Shown here: positions 43,199 to 54,514 of the stretch, piece by piece | How positions within the stretch are numbered: the stretch's first letter is position 1 | How the letters are laid out: every line of letters starts with the position of its first letter | Assembly: GCA_040768125.1 (NCBI GenBank) | Contig: JAXGNG010000002.1 | Span: 620,001-684,000, forward strand | Length of the DNA stretch: 64,000 bases | Direction: 5' to 3' | Origin: RBG-16-49-21 sp040768125 | GTDB lineage: Bacteria > Spirochaetota > UBA4802 > UBA5550 | Notes under the pieces: model-generated | The model's input: the letters and a program-made list of their open reading frames with translations, nothing else | Told to the model about the DNA's origin: nothing | Databases searched by the model: none | Program-made: the position numbers and the translations under genes

Positions 43199-44971
43199 TC
43201 ACGTGCCGATTATCTTGAGGTTCAGTTCCCGGAGCTGTTCGGCCGATACCGGCGAAGGGGCGCCGCTCATGAGGCACTGCCCCCGGGCGGTCTTGGGAAA
43301 CGCGATGACGTCCCGTATGGATTGTTTGCCGAGAAGGATCATGAGTATCCGGTCCAGTCCCAGGGCTATGCCGCCGTGGGGGGGGGCGCCGTATTTAAGT
43401 GCATCGATGAGAAAGGAAAATTTCGTCTCGGCCTCCTCAGGTGTGATTCCCAGGAGCTTGAATACCCGGTTCTGCAGCCCGGGATCGTTGATCCGTATTG
43501 ACCCCCCGCCGATCTCCACGCCGTTGAGCACGACATCATACGCCTGGGCGGTCACCGAATCCGCCGTCTCGGGACTCAGGGAATCGAGCATTGCGGCGCA
43601 TTCCGCCTTTGGCGCGGTGAAGGGGTGGTGGGTCGAGTAGTAACGTCCCTCTTCGGCGGAATGCTCGAAAAGCGGGAAGTCGGTGATCCAGAGAAAAGCG
43701 AGTTTCTTATCGTCAACAAGGTTCCGTTCCCGCGCGATCATGGTCCTGAGGGAACCGAGGACGGAAGACGTTGTGGCGGGTGTATCCGCGGCGAAAAAAC
43801 AATACGCGGGCCCGTCCAGGGAGAACCTCTCCCGCAGGGCAGTCATTTCAGCGGGGGATATGAATTTAGCGATCCCGCTCTCGGGAGCCTCGCCGTTGTA
43901 CCGGAACATGGGAAGCCCCCCCGCTCCCAGGCGCTTCGCCTCCTCTGCGTATCGATCGGTCATTTTTCTCGAGAGGTCGGTCCCCGGAACGGCGATGCCG
44001 CGAACCACGCCCCCCGAGGCGAGAGCGGATTTGAACACCGAAAATCCCGATTCTCCGAAGATGTCCCCGCAGTCGGCGATCTCGAGGCCGAAGCGCGTGT
44101 CGGGGGCGTCCGTGCCAAAGCGTGCCATCGATTCCTTGTAGGTCATTCTCGGAAATGGCGTCGTGACGGCTGTCCCCGTGATCGCACGGACAATCTCGGC
44201 GAGAAGCTCTTCCACGATGCCCATTATCCCATGGCCATCCATGAAGGAAAGCTCCATGTCGATCTGAGTGAACTCCGGCTGCCTGTCGTTCCTCAGGTCC
44301 TCGTCCCTGAAGCACTTCACGATCTGGAAGTAGCGGTCGAAGCCCGATATCATCAGTATCTGCTTGAAGAGCTGGGGTGACTGGGGGAGCGCGTAGAACT
44401 GGCCCCTGTTGACGCGGCTCGGCACGAGATAGTCGCGTGCGCCCTCCGGCGTGGATTTGTTGAGAAAGGGCGTCTCGATCTCGAGGAAACGACGAGCGCT
44501 CAGGTAGTTCCGTGCCGCCTGCATGGCGTTATGACGTTGAACGATCGCCTCGCGCATCTCCGCGCGCCTCAGGTCGAGAAAGCGGTACCGGAGTCGCGCC
44601 TCCTCGCCGATCGGCTCCTTGGCGTCGATAGGTATCGGCGGGGTGAGCGATTCATTCAGTATCGTGATCGATTCGGCGCACACCTCGATGCTTCCCGTCG
44701 CCTGTTCCGGGTTGATGTTCTTCTCCTCCCGCGCCCGCACGGTCCCGGAGACCGATACCACGAATTCGCTCTTCGCTCCTTCGGCGGCCTCCCTCGCATC
44801 CCGCGGCGATGAGTCGTCCACAACCACCTGTATGGTCCCCGTCACGTCCCGGAGCCGCATGAAGAGAAGACCGCCGAGGTCGCGGTTGCTCTCGACCCAT
44901 CCCGCGAGGTCAACCCTCTTCCCGATATGTCCCTGGTTCAGTTCACCGCAATATGATCGTTCATTCTTCAT
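43199..44971 (-). CDS. aspS: Aspartyl-tRNA synthetase (bacterial type)
   Basis: 590 residues from the ATG at 44971 (MKNERSYCGEL). The longer open frame adds a stretch with no family resemblance. Order: N-terminal OB anticodon-binding domain (1-110; WVESNRDLGGLLFMRLRD), class II motif 1, motif 2 (FRDEDLRNDRQPEFTQID), the bacterial GAD insertion (about 300-420), and motif 3 (GGIALGLDRILMIL). Whether it also charges tRNA-Asn cannot be judged here; tRNA-Asn is at 55714. A TTGACA (45102-45097, minus strand) upstream could be part of its promoter, but the -10 is poor. Confidence 0.96.
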   Translation of the reverse strand: MKNERSYCGELNQGHIGKRVDLAGWVESNRDLGGLLFMRLRDVTGTIQVVVDDSSPRDAREAAEGAKSEFVVSVSGTVRAREEKNINPEQATGSIEVCAESITILNESLTPPIPIDAKEPIGEEARLRYRFLDLRRAEMREAIVQRHNAMQAARNYLSARRFLEIETPFLNKSTPEGARDYLVPSRVNRGQFYALPQSPQLFKQILMISGFDRYFQIVKCFRDEDLRNDRQPEFTQIDMELSFMDGHGIMGIVEELLAEIVRAITGTAVTTPFPRMTYKESMARFGTDAPDTRFGLEIADCGDIFGESGFSVFKSALASGGVVRGIAVPGTDLSRKMTDRYAEEAKRLGAGGLPMFRYNGEAPESGIAKFISPAEMTALRERFSLDGPAYCFFAADTPATTSSVLGSLRTMIARERNLVDDKKLAFLWITDFPLFEHSAEEGRYYSTHHPFTAPKAECAAMLDSLSPETADSVTAQAYDVVLNGVEIGGGSIRINDPGLQNRVFKLLGITPEEAETKFSFLIDALKYGAPPHGGIALGLDRILMILLGKQSIRDVIAFPKTARGQCLMSGAPSPVSAEQLRELNLKIIGT

Positions 44972-45144
44972 GGCGAAACCGCTGCGCGTCCTGGTATGAT
45001 AGTATGCACATTCGTCGTAATCCACAGGGCGGCACCCTGGCTCTGCCCGGACACCGCCCGCCCGATGCCTGGCCAATTCATTCCGTAACCAGGCATTGTC
45101 AAGCCGAAAAACAGACGACCATTGCAGGGCGGCCAGGGATTATA

Positions 45145-46509
45145 TCACCCCGCGATGACACGCTCGAAATAGTCGTAGACACCGGCGGCCTGCTCCGGGT
45201 CTTTTCCTTCCGCGATGATTCGAAAGATCGGCTCGGTGTTCGAAAGCCTCATGTGTACCCACGCGCCTTCGAACCTGTCGTGGTTGATGAACTCGATGCG
45301 AAGTCCGTCGATGCGTGACGTTTTCTGTGATCGGTGCTCTTCCTCGAGCCTCTCGAGGATCGATTCGTCCATCACGCCGCCGGGAATCTCCAGCTTCCCC
45401 TTTTTCATGAAATAGCGCGGAAGTGACCCGACGATTTCCGATGCGGTCCCGCCCCTGAGGGCAAGCATCTCGAGAACATAGCCGATGCCGACAAGGCTGT
45501 CGCGGCCCAGGTGCACCTCCGGGGAAATGACGCCGCCGTTCCCCTCCCCTCCTATCCGCGCGCCGTGGCGCATCATCTCCTCAACGACATTGATCTCGCC
45601 CACGCGGGTACGCGCCACGGGGGCGCCGTGCCTCATGGCAACATCGTCAACAGCCTTCGTGGTGGACAGGTTGATCACCACGCGGCCGCTTTTCCTTGAT
45701 AGAAGATGATCCGCCACGAGGACGATGGTATACTCCTCGCCGATGGGGGTCCCCAACTCGTCAACGATCGCCAGGCGGTCCGCGTCTGGGTCCTGGGCGA
45801 ACCCTATGTCAGCGCGCGCGTTCCCCACGGCGCGGGAAAGGTCGCCCAGGTTCTCCGGCACCGGCTCGGCGCCCCGCGGGAATATGCCCGTCATGTCGCA
45901 GTGGACCGGCACCACGGAGCAGCCTAGTTCCTCCAGGAGCCTCAGGGTCAGCCGTGATCCCGCGCCGTTGACGGAGTCGAGGACTACCCTGAAGGCACGC
46001 CGGCGAATACCCTCGACGTCTATAACGGAAAGAATCTTCTTAAGATGTGATTCCTCGGCGGCATCACTTTCATGGGTGACCTCGCCGATCCCATCCCAGC
46101 GCGGGTACTGGAAGGGGCCCTCCATCAGCTTGAAAAATTCATTGATTTCATCAGAGGTGAGGAAACTCCCCCGGCTTCCGACGAGCTTGAAGGCGTTCCA
46201 TTCGATCGGGTTGTGCGAGGCGGATATCATGATCCCGCCAGCGGCCCTCGACTCCTCCACCATGACCTGGAGGGTCGGCGTGGGCACCGTGCCAATCGTG
46301 ATCACCGATGATCCTGACAGGAGCAGGGCTGATTCAATTCCCTTTTCAATGGCGGGCCCCGATGGCCTCGTATCCCTTCCGAGGACCACCTTCCCACTTC
46401 CCGTGTATCTGGCGAAGGCGGAACCTACCCTCCATACCAGGTCGGGCGTCAGCGTCTCGCCGACAACGCCCCGTATCCCCGAAACGCCCTTCATCAGCAC
46501 CGACGGCAT
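45145..46509 (-). CDS. glmM: Phosphoglucosamine mutase
   Basis: Makes glucosamine-1-phosphate for UDP-GlcNAc, feeding peptidoglycan and LPS. ATG 46509 is favoured over ATG 46515, because AAGGGG is 6 nt before the former and touches the latter; 454 residues. It shows SGIRGVVGETL, the phosphoserine loop MISASHNPIEWN, DPDADRLAIVD, EGNGGVISPEVH and the C-terminal LSNTEPIFRI. It is the shorter GlmM/ManB form, unlike the 584-residue mutase at 37712. It overlaps the secA 3' end or abuts it, depending on the start. Confidence 0.93.
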   Translation of the reverse strand: MPSVLMKGVSGIRGVVGETLTPDLVWRVGSAFARYTGSGKVVLGRDTRPSGPAIEKGIESALLLSGSSVITIGTVPTPTLQVMVEESRAAGGIMISASHNPIEWNAFKLVGSRGSFLTSDEINEFFKLMEGPFQYPRWDGIGEVTHESDAAEESHLKKILSVIDVEGIRRRAFRVVLDSVNGAGSRLTLRLLEELGCSVVPVHCDMTGIFPRGAEPVPENLGDLSRAVGNARADIGFAQDPDADRLAIVDELGTPIGEEYTIVLVADHLLSRKSGRVVINLSTTKAVDDVAMRHGAPVARTRVGEINVVEEMMRHGARIGGEGNGGVISPEVHLGRDSLVGIGYVLEMLALRGGTASEIVGSLPRYFMKKGKLEIPGGVMDESILERLEEEHRSQKTSRIDGLRIEFINHDRFEGAWVHMRLSNTEPIFRIIAEGKDPEQAAGVYDYFERVIAG

Positions 46510-46511
46510 GG

Positions 46512-49265
<2,754 letters not shown>

Positions 49266-49416
49266 TGATGTTTCCTTTCATTATTAACCTGACGCCGGGA
49301 TTCTTGCGCGGACCCTTCGATACGGTTGCCTCCCGGAATACCGGGCCTGAGGCCGCCGGAATGCCCCGGTTTCCATTATTGGGTGACAGGAGGGAGCGAA
49401 TATCATGGCGCGGTAC

Positions 49417-49445
49417 ATTAAACCGGCACATTTTTTTTACGTCAA
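49417..49445 (-). promoter_or_regulatory. Promoter of secA, overlapping the hflX stop codon
   Basis: Minus-strand TTGACG (49445-49440), a 17-nt spacer and TTTAAT (49422-49417). The TGA of hflX is inside the -35. The resulting leader of about 150 nt contains a GC-rich hairpin: outer ACCGGG/CCCGGT with inner GGCC-TCA-GGCC. This could modulate secA expression. Confidence 0.72.
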
Positions 49446-50572
49446 TAATAAATCTGGCGGAATTGCCGCTCGTGGATCAGCCGTATCCTCGCTTTTAAAG
49501 CGTCCAGTCCCGATCCCATCGATGCAGAGCCGATGATGGCTCCGGGATAATTGTGCACCGCCCTCGCGGGGGCCGTGACGTCAGTAAGAAGGTCCTCCTT
49601 GTTGAAAAAAAGGATCGACTCGATATCCCTGCATCCCAGGCTCGACAATTCACCGTTCACCGTGCGGATGTTCGACGCCATGTCGGGGTTCGACAGGTCG
49701 ATCACGTGTATGATGAAATCGGCGAGGCGTATCTCCTCGAGTGTCGACTTGAATGACTCAAGGAGATGGGAGGGAAGATTACGAATGAATCCCACGGTGT
49801 CAACAAGGAGGCACTTGCGGTCTTCCCCCAGGTACACCGCCCGGGTGTATGAATCCAGTGTCGCGAAGAGCCGGTCCTCGACGAAGAGATCGTCCCTGGC
49901 CAGGGTGTTGATGAGGGTCGATTTGCCCGCGTTGGTGTATCCCACGACGGCCCCCACGAGTTCACGCCGGCGGGACTTACGGGCGGTCTCACGGTGTCTC
50001 CTCACCTTCTCGAGCTTCTTTTTAAGGGTGGATATCCTCCTGAGGATATGGCGCCTGTCGGTCTCCAGCATTTTTTCACCGGGTCCGCGCGTGCCGATGC
50101 CTCCCCCGAGCCGGGAAAGGACGCCCCCGAGGCCCTTGAGCCGGGGGAGGATATATCGCAACTGGGCGAGTTCGACCTGTATCGATGCCTCGGCGCTCCT
50201 CGCCCTACGCGCGAAAATATCCATGATGATCTCCGTGCGGCCGACAACGCGGCACTTCAGCCGGTCCTCAAGGTTGCGCACCTGTGCGGGACGTATCTCG
50301 TTCAGATCGAACACCACGAGCCTGATATCCCGTTCCCGGATGGTCCTCTCCAGCTCCTCGAGGTGCCCCCTCCCGACGAGACGGGAGGCGTCGATCCGGT
50401 CGCGCTTGAGTATCTTTTTTTCCACGACCAGGGCGCCCGCGGTTTTCACCAGCAGCTCGAGCTCGCCGAGGGAGATCGCCGACTCCTCGGGATCGGCCCC
50501 CCCGAGGCGAATCCCGCATATCAACGCCCTTTCGTCCTTTGACGAGGGAATTCTATTTACCGAGGCATCCAT
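49442..50572 (-). CDS. hflX: GTPase HflX
   Basis: Ribosome-splitting/rescue GTPase of the TRAFAC class. 376 residues. The N-terminal HflX domain (about 1-185) has VFDLNEIRPAQVRNLED, an RTEIIMDIFARRA segment and the glycine-rich GGVLSRLGGGIGTRGPGE. The G domain has GYTNAGKSTL, DTVGFIRNLP and FNKEDL. It overlaps the DUF192 gene by 20 nt, so the two are coupled. Confidence 0.96.
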   Translation of the reverse strand: MDASVNRIPSSKDERALICGIRLGGADPEESAISLGELELLVKTAGALVVEKKILKRDRIDASRLVGRGHLEELERTIRERDIRLVVFDLNEIRPAQVRNLEDRLKCRVVGRTEIIMDIFARRARSAEASIQVELAQLRYILPRLKGLGGVLSRLGGGIGTRGPGEKMLETDRRHILRRISTLKKKLEKVRRHRETARKSRRRELVGAVVGYTNAGKSTLINTLARDDLFVEDRLFATLDSYTRAVYLGEDRKCLLVDTVGFIRNLPSHLLESFKSTLEEIRLADFIIHVIDLSNPDMASNIRTVNGELSSLGCRDIESILFFNKEDLLTDVTAPARAVHNYPGAIIGSASMGSGLDALKARIRLIHERQFRQIYY

Positions 50573-51005
50573 CGAAAATGACGCGCGAACCGGAAGTGAT
50601 TCCCTTTTTTCCGAACCATCCGCGGTTTACTTCGAGGGCATAGCGCGCGGGTCGGGAAGAGGGATAGGTAACCGAAGTATCGAGGGGATCCATGTCGAGT
50701 ATCTCATTGATAACGCCCCCCGAGGAGATGAAGGCGATGCTGAGGGGGATCGAGGTATTCTTCATCCAGAAATTAAGGGGTCGTTCATGGGGAAACACGA
50801 AGAGCATCCCGCGGTCATCACCCAGGGTCTTCCTGAACATCAGGCCCCGCTCCCTGAGGGCGGCCGTGTCCGCGACCTCCACTCTCAGCGAAGCGCGCGC
50901 GCCTGTTTCGCCGATGATGATAAGCTCGCATGATGTTCCCCCGGCGGGAGGGCACGCCAGGGTAAAAAGCAGAATGGAGGGAAGAACCAATCTAAAACAT
51001 GCCAT
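50553..51005 (-). CDS. DUF192-domain lipoprotein
   Basis: 150 residues. The N-terminus has a lipoprotein-like signal (LPSILLFTLAC, putative lipidated Cys18). The rest is a DUF192 beta-barrel: RERGLMFRKTLGDDRGMLFVF, FWMKNTSIPLSIAFIS, and a C-terminal ALEVNRGWFGKKGI. The function of the family is not known. It lies between the envelope-protein gene (14-nt overlap) and hflX. Confidence 0.9.
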   Translation of the reverse strand: MACFRLVLPSILLFTLACPPAGGTSCELIIIGETGARASLRVEVADTAALRERGLMFRKTLGDDRGMLFVFPHERPLNFWMKNTSIPLSIAFISSGGVINEILDMDPLDTSVTYPSSRPARYALEVNRGWFGKKGITSGSRVIFDGCLGK

Positions 51006-51888
51006 TATACTCGATTCTGAGCACCCTGTTAAGTTGTTCGCCGGGCTCGTAGAGAAGACCCAGCTCCAATCCGAGCTGATCGAAGAACGTTACCCGTGCC
51101 CCGAAATTGATGATCCATTCACCCGGTCTTCTCAGGTCCCAGAACACGCGGTCGAGCTCGGCTTTTATCCTGAAATACTTCCCCAGGGGTATGTCAAGCC
51201 CAAAAAAGTATGAGGTATCCCTTGGAAGGAAATCGGGCTGCACCGGCATCCTCACACCGTAAACAATGAACTGTTCGCTTTTGAAAAGATAGATCGGGTT
51301 GGTGAAGGCGATATAGGGTCCCTGGTGTATGCCGAAATACTGGTTGTAATACAGGTCCTTGCGGACATTCTTGCGATACACGTACACCAGGGGGTTGATG
51401 AAAACGAAATAGGGCCCGTTTCTCACCTTCTGCTTGAAGCTCCGCGCGTCGTCCACGACGGGGTGCTTGCCCTGGTAAAACGAATCATAGCCCACGGCAA
51501 TGGCCGGCACGTAGTAAAAGCCGTCAACGAGCTTGATTTTCGCCACGACGCCTGGTATCGACGGCCGCATGACTTCCGCTCCCAGGAAATGGTCGATGTT
51601 GAACGATACCCCGAAATAAAGGTTGTCGTGAACCCCCACGTACGATTTTATCTCCATGCCTCCCTCGTCGTGGACAAAGCAGTTGAACGCATAGGATGCA
51701 CGTTCTAGCGTGTAGGCGGTTGGATTATTGACGAGCCTGTTCCCGGGTGAAACGAGATGAACGAGCCGGCCCGGTTGTTCACCGTTCTCTACGTCGCGGA
51801 AATCGAGCTCCTGTGCGCCGAGGCGCTGGCTGGCACAGAACACTATCGCCGCGCAAAGTATACCGTGTATCGTCACCTTCATGTTCAT
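50992..51888 (-). CDS. Exported envelope protein of unknown family
   Basis: 298 residues from the ATG at 51888 (MNMKVTIHGILC), chosen because it gives a clean Sec signal (hydrophobic ILCAAIVFCA, cleavage near RLGAQE). The mature part is rich in alternating aromatic/hydrophobic strands (KIKLVDGFYYVPAIAVGYD, YGVRMPVQPDF) and ends NGMF, with a terminal Phe as in outer-membrane beta-barrels. A small porin-like barrel is likely but no family is recognised. It is co-transcribed with the DUF192 gene. Confidence 0.75.
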   Translation of the reverse strand: MNMKVTIHGILCAAIVFCASQRLGAQELDFRDVENGEQPGRLVHLVSPGNRLVNNPTAYTLERASYAFNCFVHDEGGMEIKSYVGVHDNLYFGVSFNIDHFLGAEVMRPSIPGVVAKIKLVDGFYYVPAIAVGYDSFYQGKHPVVDDARSFKQKVRNGPYFVFINPLVYVYRKNVRKDLYYNQYFGIHQGPYIAFTNPIYLFKSEQFIVYGVRMPVQPDFLPRDTSYFFGLDIPLGKYFRIKAELDRVFWDLRRPGEWIINFGARVTFFDQLGLELGLLYEPGEQLNRVLRIEYNGMF

Positions 51889-52068
51889 GGGTATTCCCGC
51901 CACCTGTAATACTCTCGAATCGACCGGGGATAGCATATCAAGAGGCAATCCCCCCGTCCCTTCTACTATCGGACATAGTGTCGAAATGATTGAGCGGGTA
52001 AACCAAAATGGGGGTCCGGCGGGGACTGTGACTCCCGGGACGTGCTGAAGTGTTGCGAATCAAGACCC

Positions 52069-53256
52069 TCAGCGACCTTCCAGCTCCTTCTGCTCTTCAA
52101 GCCTGTTCTGTTTTTTAAGCTCCAGGAGCTCCTCGAGATCCTTTATCTTTTTATCGATGCTGCGGTGATAGGGGTCGTAATCCTTCGTCGTTCGGAACTC
52201 CTTGAGCGCGCCCTCGATATCATCCCCCACGTAGGACCGTATGCCGCGGCGGTAATGGTCTTCGGCGATTTTCCGGTCCTCCAGGGTCACCACCTTCGGT
52301 ATCAGCTTGAAGGTGACGGTGAACGAATAGGTGGGATTAAAATCCCCGGCGTCGGCGAAGGAGGCGTCAATGGTGAACGAAACGTTCTTGATAACGTAAT
52401 TGAAGCCCAGCCCCACCGTGTAGGTGCCCGTGTCATTGAACCTCCACCCCCCGCGGAGGGAGAGGAGGTTCAGATAGGAGAGTTCCATGCCGATATTCAG
52501 GCGGAAGCTCTCGTCAAAACCCCGCGTGAAATCGACGAGGTCGTCCGCCTTGATGCAGTTCTGGATGAAATCGATGTTCAACCCGAGCCAGTGAAGGGGC
52601 TTGTACGACATGCCCAGGCGCATGTGACGCGGCAGGGGGCTCTCCATGACCTTCGTTCCAAGGTTGAGGAAGGAAAGGCCTATGTGGAAATTTCTCAGGG
52701 GGGCCTCGAAGGGCGTCCACATCCTGAAGCCCTTCAGGAGACCGAGGTCGACGGCGAAGGCATGGACAAGCTTTGTGTCGATCTTCTGGTAGATGTACTT
52801 GGCCGATCCACCGACATACAGCAAATCGAAATCGTAGCCATACCCCACGGTGAGGCACCCGTTGTAGAACTGGACCTTGCCGACCGTCAACCCGTTGATG
52901 TCGACCTTGTCGAACTCGGGGACCCAGAAGACGGTGTGGGCCACGCCGAGAGAACCGTCTTTTATCGGATAGCAGAGCGTCAGGTTCTCCAGCCTCGAGT
53001 CCATGATGATCTCATGGTGAAAAAGCTCCATCTGGGGAAGCCGCACGCTGCCCAGTCCCGCGGGATTGAAATAGAGGGTGCTGATGTCGTCCGTTTCGGC
53101 GGTAAAGGCCTCCCCCATTCCCAGGGCGCGGCTCCCCACGGCGAACTCCAGAAACGTCGCCCCGGAGGTACCCACCGTTCCGGCGCCCAGGGCTCCCGCC
53201 GCGTGGAAAAGCATCGCGAAGAGTGCGTAGATGAGGATGACGTCCTGCCGCCTCAC
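52069..53256 (-). CDS. UPF0164/PorV-like outer-membrane beta-barrel protein
   Basis: 395 residues from the GTG at 53256. GAGG lies 5 nt upstream, it avoids overlap with the previous gene, and it leaves a clear signal peptide (RRQDVILIYALFAMLFHAAG). The conserved N-terminal signature GSRALGMGEAFTA...YFNPAGL is that of UPF0164/PorV/FadL-like proteins. Many beta-strands follow to about residue 325. A C-terminal helical/TPR-like extension (AEDHYRRGIRSYVGDDIEGAL) ends in a charged coiled coil. UPF0164 is best known from spirochaetes. It probably transports or anchors hydrophobic or surface molecules. Confidence 0.85.
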   Translation of the reverse strand: MRRQDVILIYALFAMLFHAAGALGAGTVGTSGATFLEFAVGSRALGMGEAFTAETDDISTLYFNPAGLGSVRLPQMELFHHEIIMDSRLENLTLCYPIKDGSLGVAHTVFWVPEFDKVDINGLTVGKVQFYNGCLTVGYGYDFDLLYVGGSAKYIYQKIDTKLVHAFAVDLGLLKGFRMWTPFEAPLRNFHIGLSFLNLGTKVMESPLPRHMRLGMSYKPLHWLGLNIDFIQNCIKADDLVDFTRGFDESFRLNIGMELSYLNLLSLRGGWRFNDTGTYTVGLGFNYVIKNVSFTIDASFADAGDFNPTYSFTVTFKLIPKVVTLEDRKIAEDHYRRGIRSYVGDDIEGALKEFRTTKDYDPYHRSIDKKIKDLEELLELKKQNRLEEQKELEGR

Positions 53257-53263
53257 GGGAACC

Positions 53264-54514
53264 TCAGGTACCCAGGACAAGGTTCATGATGATGTCCCGG
53301 GAATCTGGAAAATCCGCTGGCCGATACTCCCTCATGCTGAATCTGTCCTGGAAAAGCCTGTTGAATTCAGCAACCAGCTCACGCATACCGTCACGCGACG
53401 ATGCCGGGACGATGAAAATCAACCTGTTTTTCAGGAGATGGATTATCGTCGAGTCCGATGACAGCATGCGCTTCGTTTTCGCTATTATATATTTGACCAG
53501 GTATCCCGTGCCGGGACGATCCCGCCCCCTGGACACGACGCTGATACAGACGCAGTCCTTCCGGAGAAAAAAAACCGAGAAAAGGTAGTCCAGCACGGTG
53601 TAGGTGCTTTCCACGTCATCGCAGGTGAAATGCGATCGTGATCGTGAATCGTCATCACAGAGCAGGAAGGCGTGAAGCGCGATCTTTCTTCGCAACGCCT
53701 CATGAATGTCTGCCGGATCACGCCTGCCCTCCCCCGGGGGAAGTTCCGCCATGAGGATCGACGAAGGCAGGAAAGGAAGCGGGAATGCCGTTTCCCCGGT
53801 ATCCAGTTCCCTGCCCACCAGGTCCCCCAGCGTCGAAAGTGCCGTGAAATAGAGCGGACGCGCCTCTGATCCGTCGACGGGCATGAACCGTTTCGCCAGG
53901 AAGCTGTCATTGCGGATGGCATTCTCATCGACGATGATTCCTTCACCGGCGCCGAGCATTTCGAGAAAAATTCCGTCGCGGAGACTTATGATTATATTCC
54001 CGGCATCATGGCGTTCGAGGACGTGGCGCGCCGCGACAAAACCCTTCCTCTCGATGTCATACCTGAGTATGGCGAAGGATGGGTACGAGAGTGCTTTCAT
54101 TTCCTCGGCCATATGCGCGAACATGGCTTCGGGCATATCCATCGATGCGAGGTTCGATTGGAGGTCAAAGGGGTTGAAGGATATATTGACGTTAAGATTG
54201 TCCCTGAGGGTCCGGGCCCTGTAGTAGAGCCGGTAGAGCTCCATCTCAAGCTCCTCTGCGCCAGGCCGCTGGCCGGTGACGGGATCCTGAGAAAGATGGG
54301 CTTCACCCGGCTCGTTATCGCGAACGCGTTCAACCAGGCGTCGTAATTCAGGGTTGAAGGTTTTATTCCTGATGATATTGACCGATTCAGTATCGGCGTG
54401 TTCCCCCTCCCACCCTTCGGGGAGGGGGTCTGCTTCCCCTGTTCGTTCATTCCCAATGCCGTCGCGTTCAGGCTGTCGGGAACGTGTCTGGTCATCAATC
54501 ATCACGGGGTCCAT
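53264..54514 (-). CDS. Unknown protein, possible sensory/GAF-like, 416 aa
   Basis: Not recognised. Starts immediately after the nadA stop and ends 7 nt before the UPF0164 gene. Residues 1-60 are polar, with a palindrome-encoded PLPEGWEGEH stretch. About 85-215 (YRARTLRDNLNVNISF, YPSFAILRYDIERKGFVA, IIISLRDGIFLEML) has a GAF-like alternation of strands and helices. About 255-410 contains VLDYLFSVFFLRKDCVCISVV and a C-terminal RLIFIVPASSRDGM, which recall degenerate cyclase or GAF folds. No catalytic motif or membrane segment is seen. Confidence 0.7.
   Translation of the reverse strand: MDPVMIDDQTRSRQPERDGIGNERTGEADPLPEGWEGEHADTESVNIIRNKTFNPELRRLVERVRDNEPGEAHLSQDPVTGQRPGAEELEMELYRLYYRARTLRDNLNVNISFNPFDLQSNLASMDMPEAMFAHMAEEMKALSYPSFAILRYDIERKGFVAARHVLERHDAGNIIISLRDGIFLEMLGAGEGIIVDENAIRNDSFLAKRFMPVDGSEARPLYFTALSTLGDLVGRELDTGETAFPLPFLPSSILMAELPPGEGRRDPADIHEALRRKIALHAFLLCDDDSRSRSHFTCDDVESTYTVLDYLFSVFFLRKDCVCISVVSRGRDRPGTGYLVKYIIAKTKRMLSSDSTIIHLLKNRLIFIVPASSRDGMRELVAEFNRLFQDRFSMREYRPADFPDSRDIIMNLVLGT
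54403..54428. repeat. REP-like G/C-rich palindrome inside a coding region
   Basis: Perfect 9-bp inverted repeat CCCCCTCCC / GGGAGGGGG around an 8-nt loop, within codons for the unknown 416-aa protein. It is read in frame as part of PLPEGWEGE, a peptide typical of palindromic-element insertions. I see no second copy in this window. Confidence 0.5.

Noticed and set aside
49551..50933. 460-codon open frame antisense to hflX and the DUF192 gene
   Set aside because: The protein is Ser/Arg-rich shadow sequence; hflX motifs on the other strand are complete.
51889..52068. Terminator or operator in the gap after the UPF0164 gene
   Set aside because: Only a 4-bp dyad (CTAT/ATAG) without a T-run is present, which is not enough to call.
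52042..53289. 415-codon open frame antisense to the UPF0164 gene
   Set aside because: A shadow of a protein with a signal peptide and clear family signature on the minus strand; its His/Glu/Val-rich composition resembles no protein.
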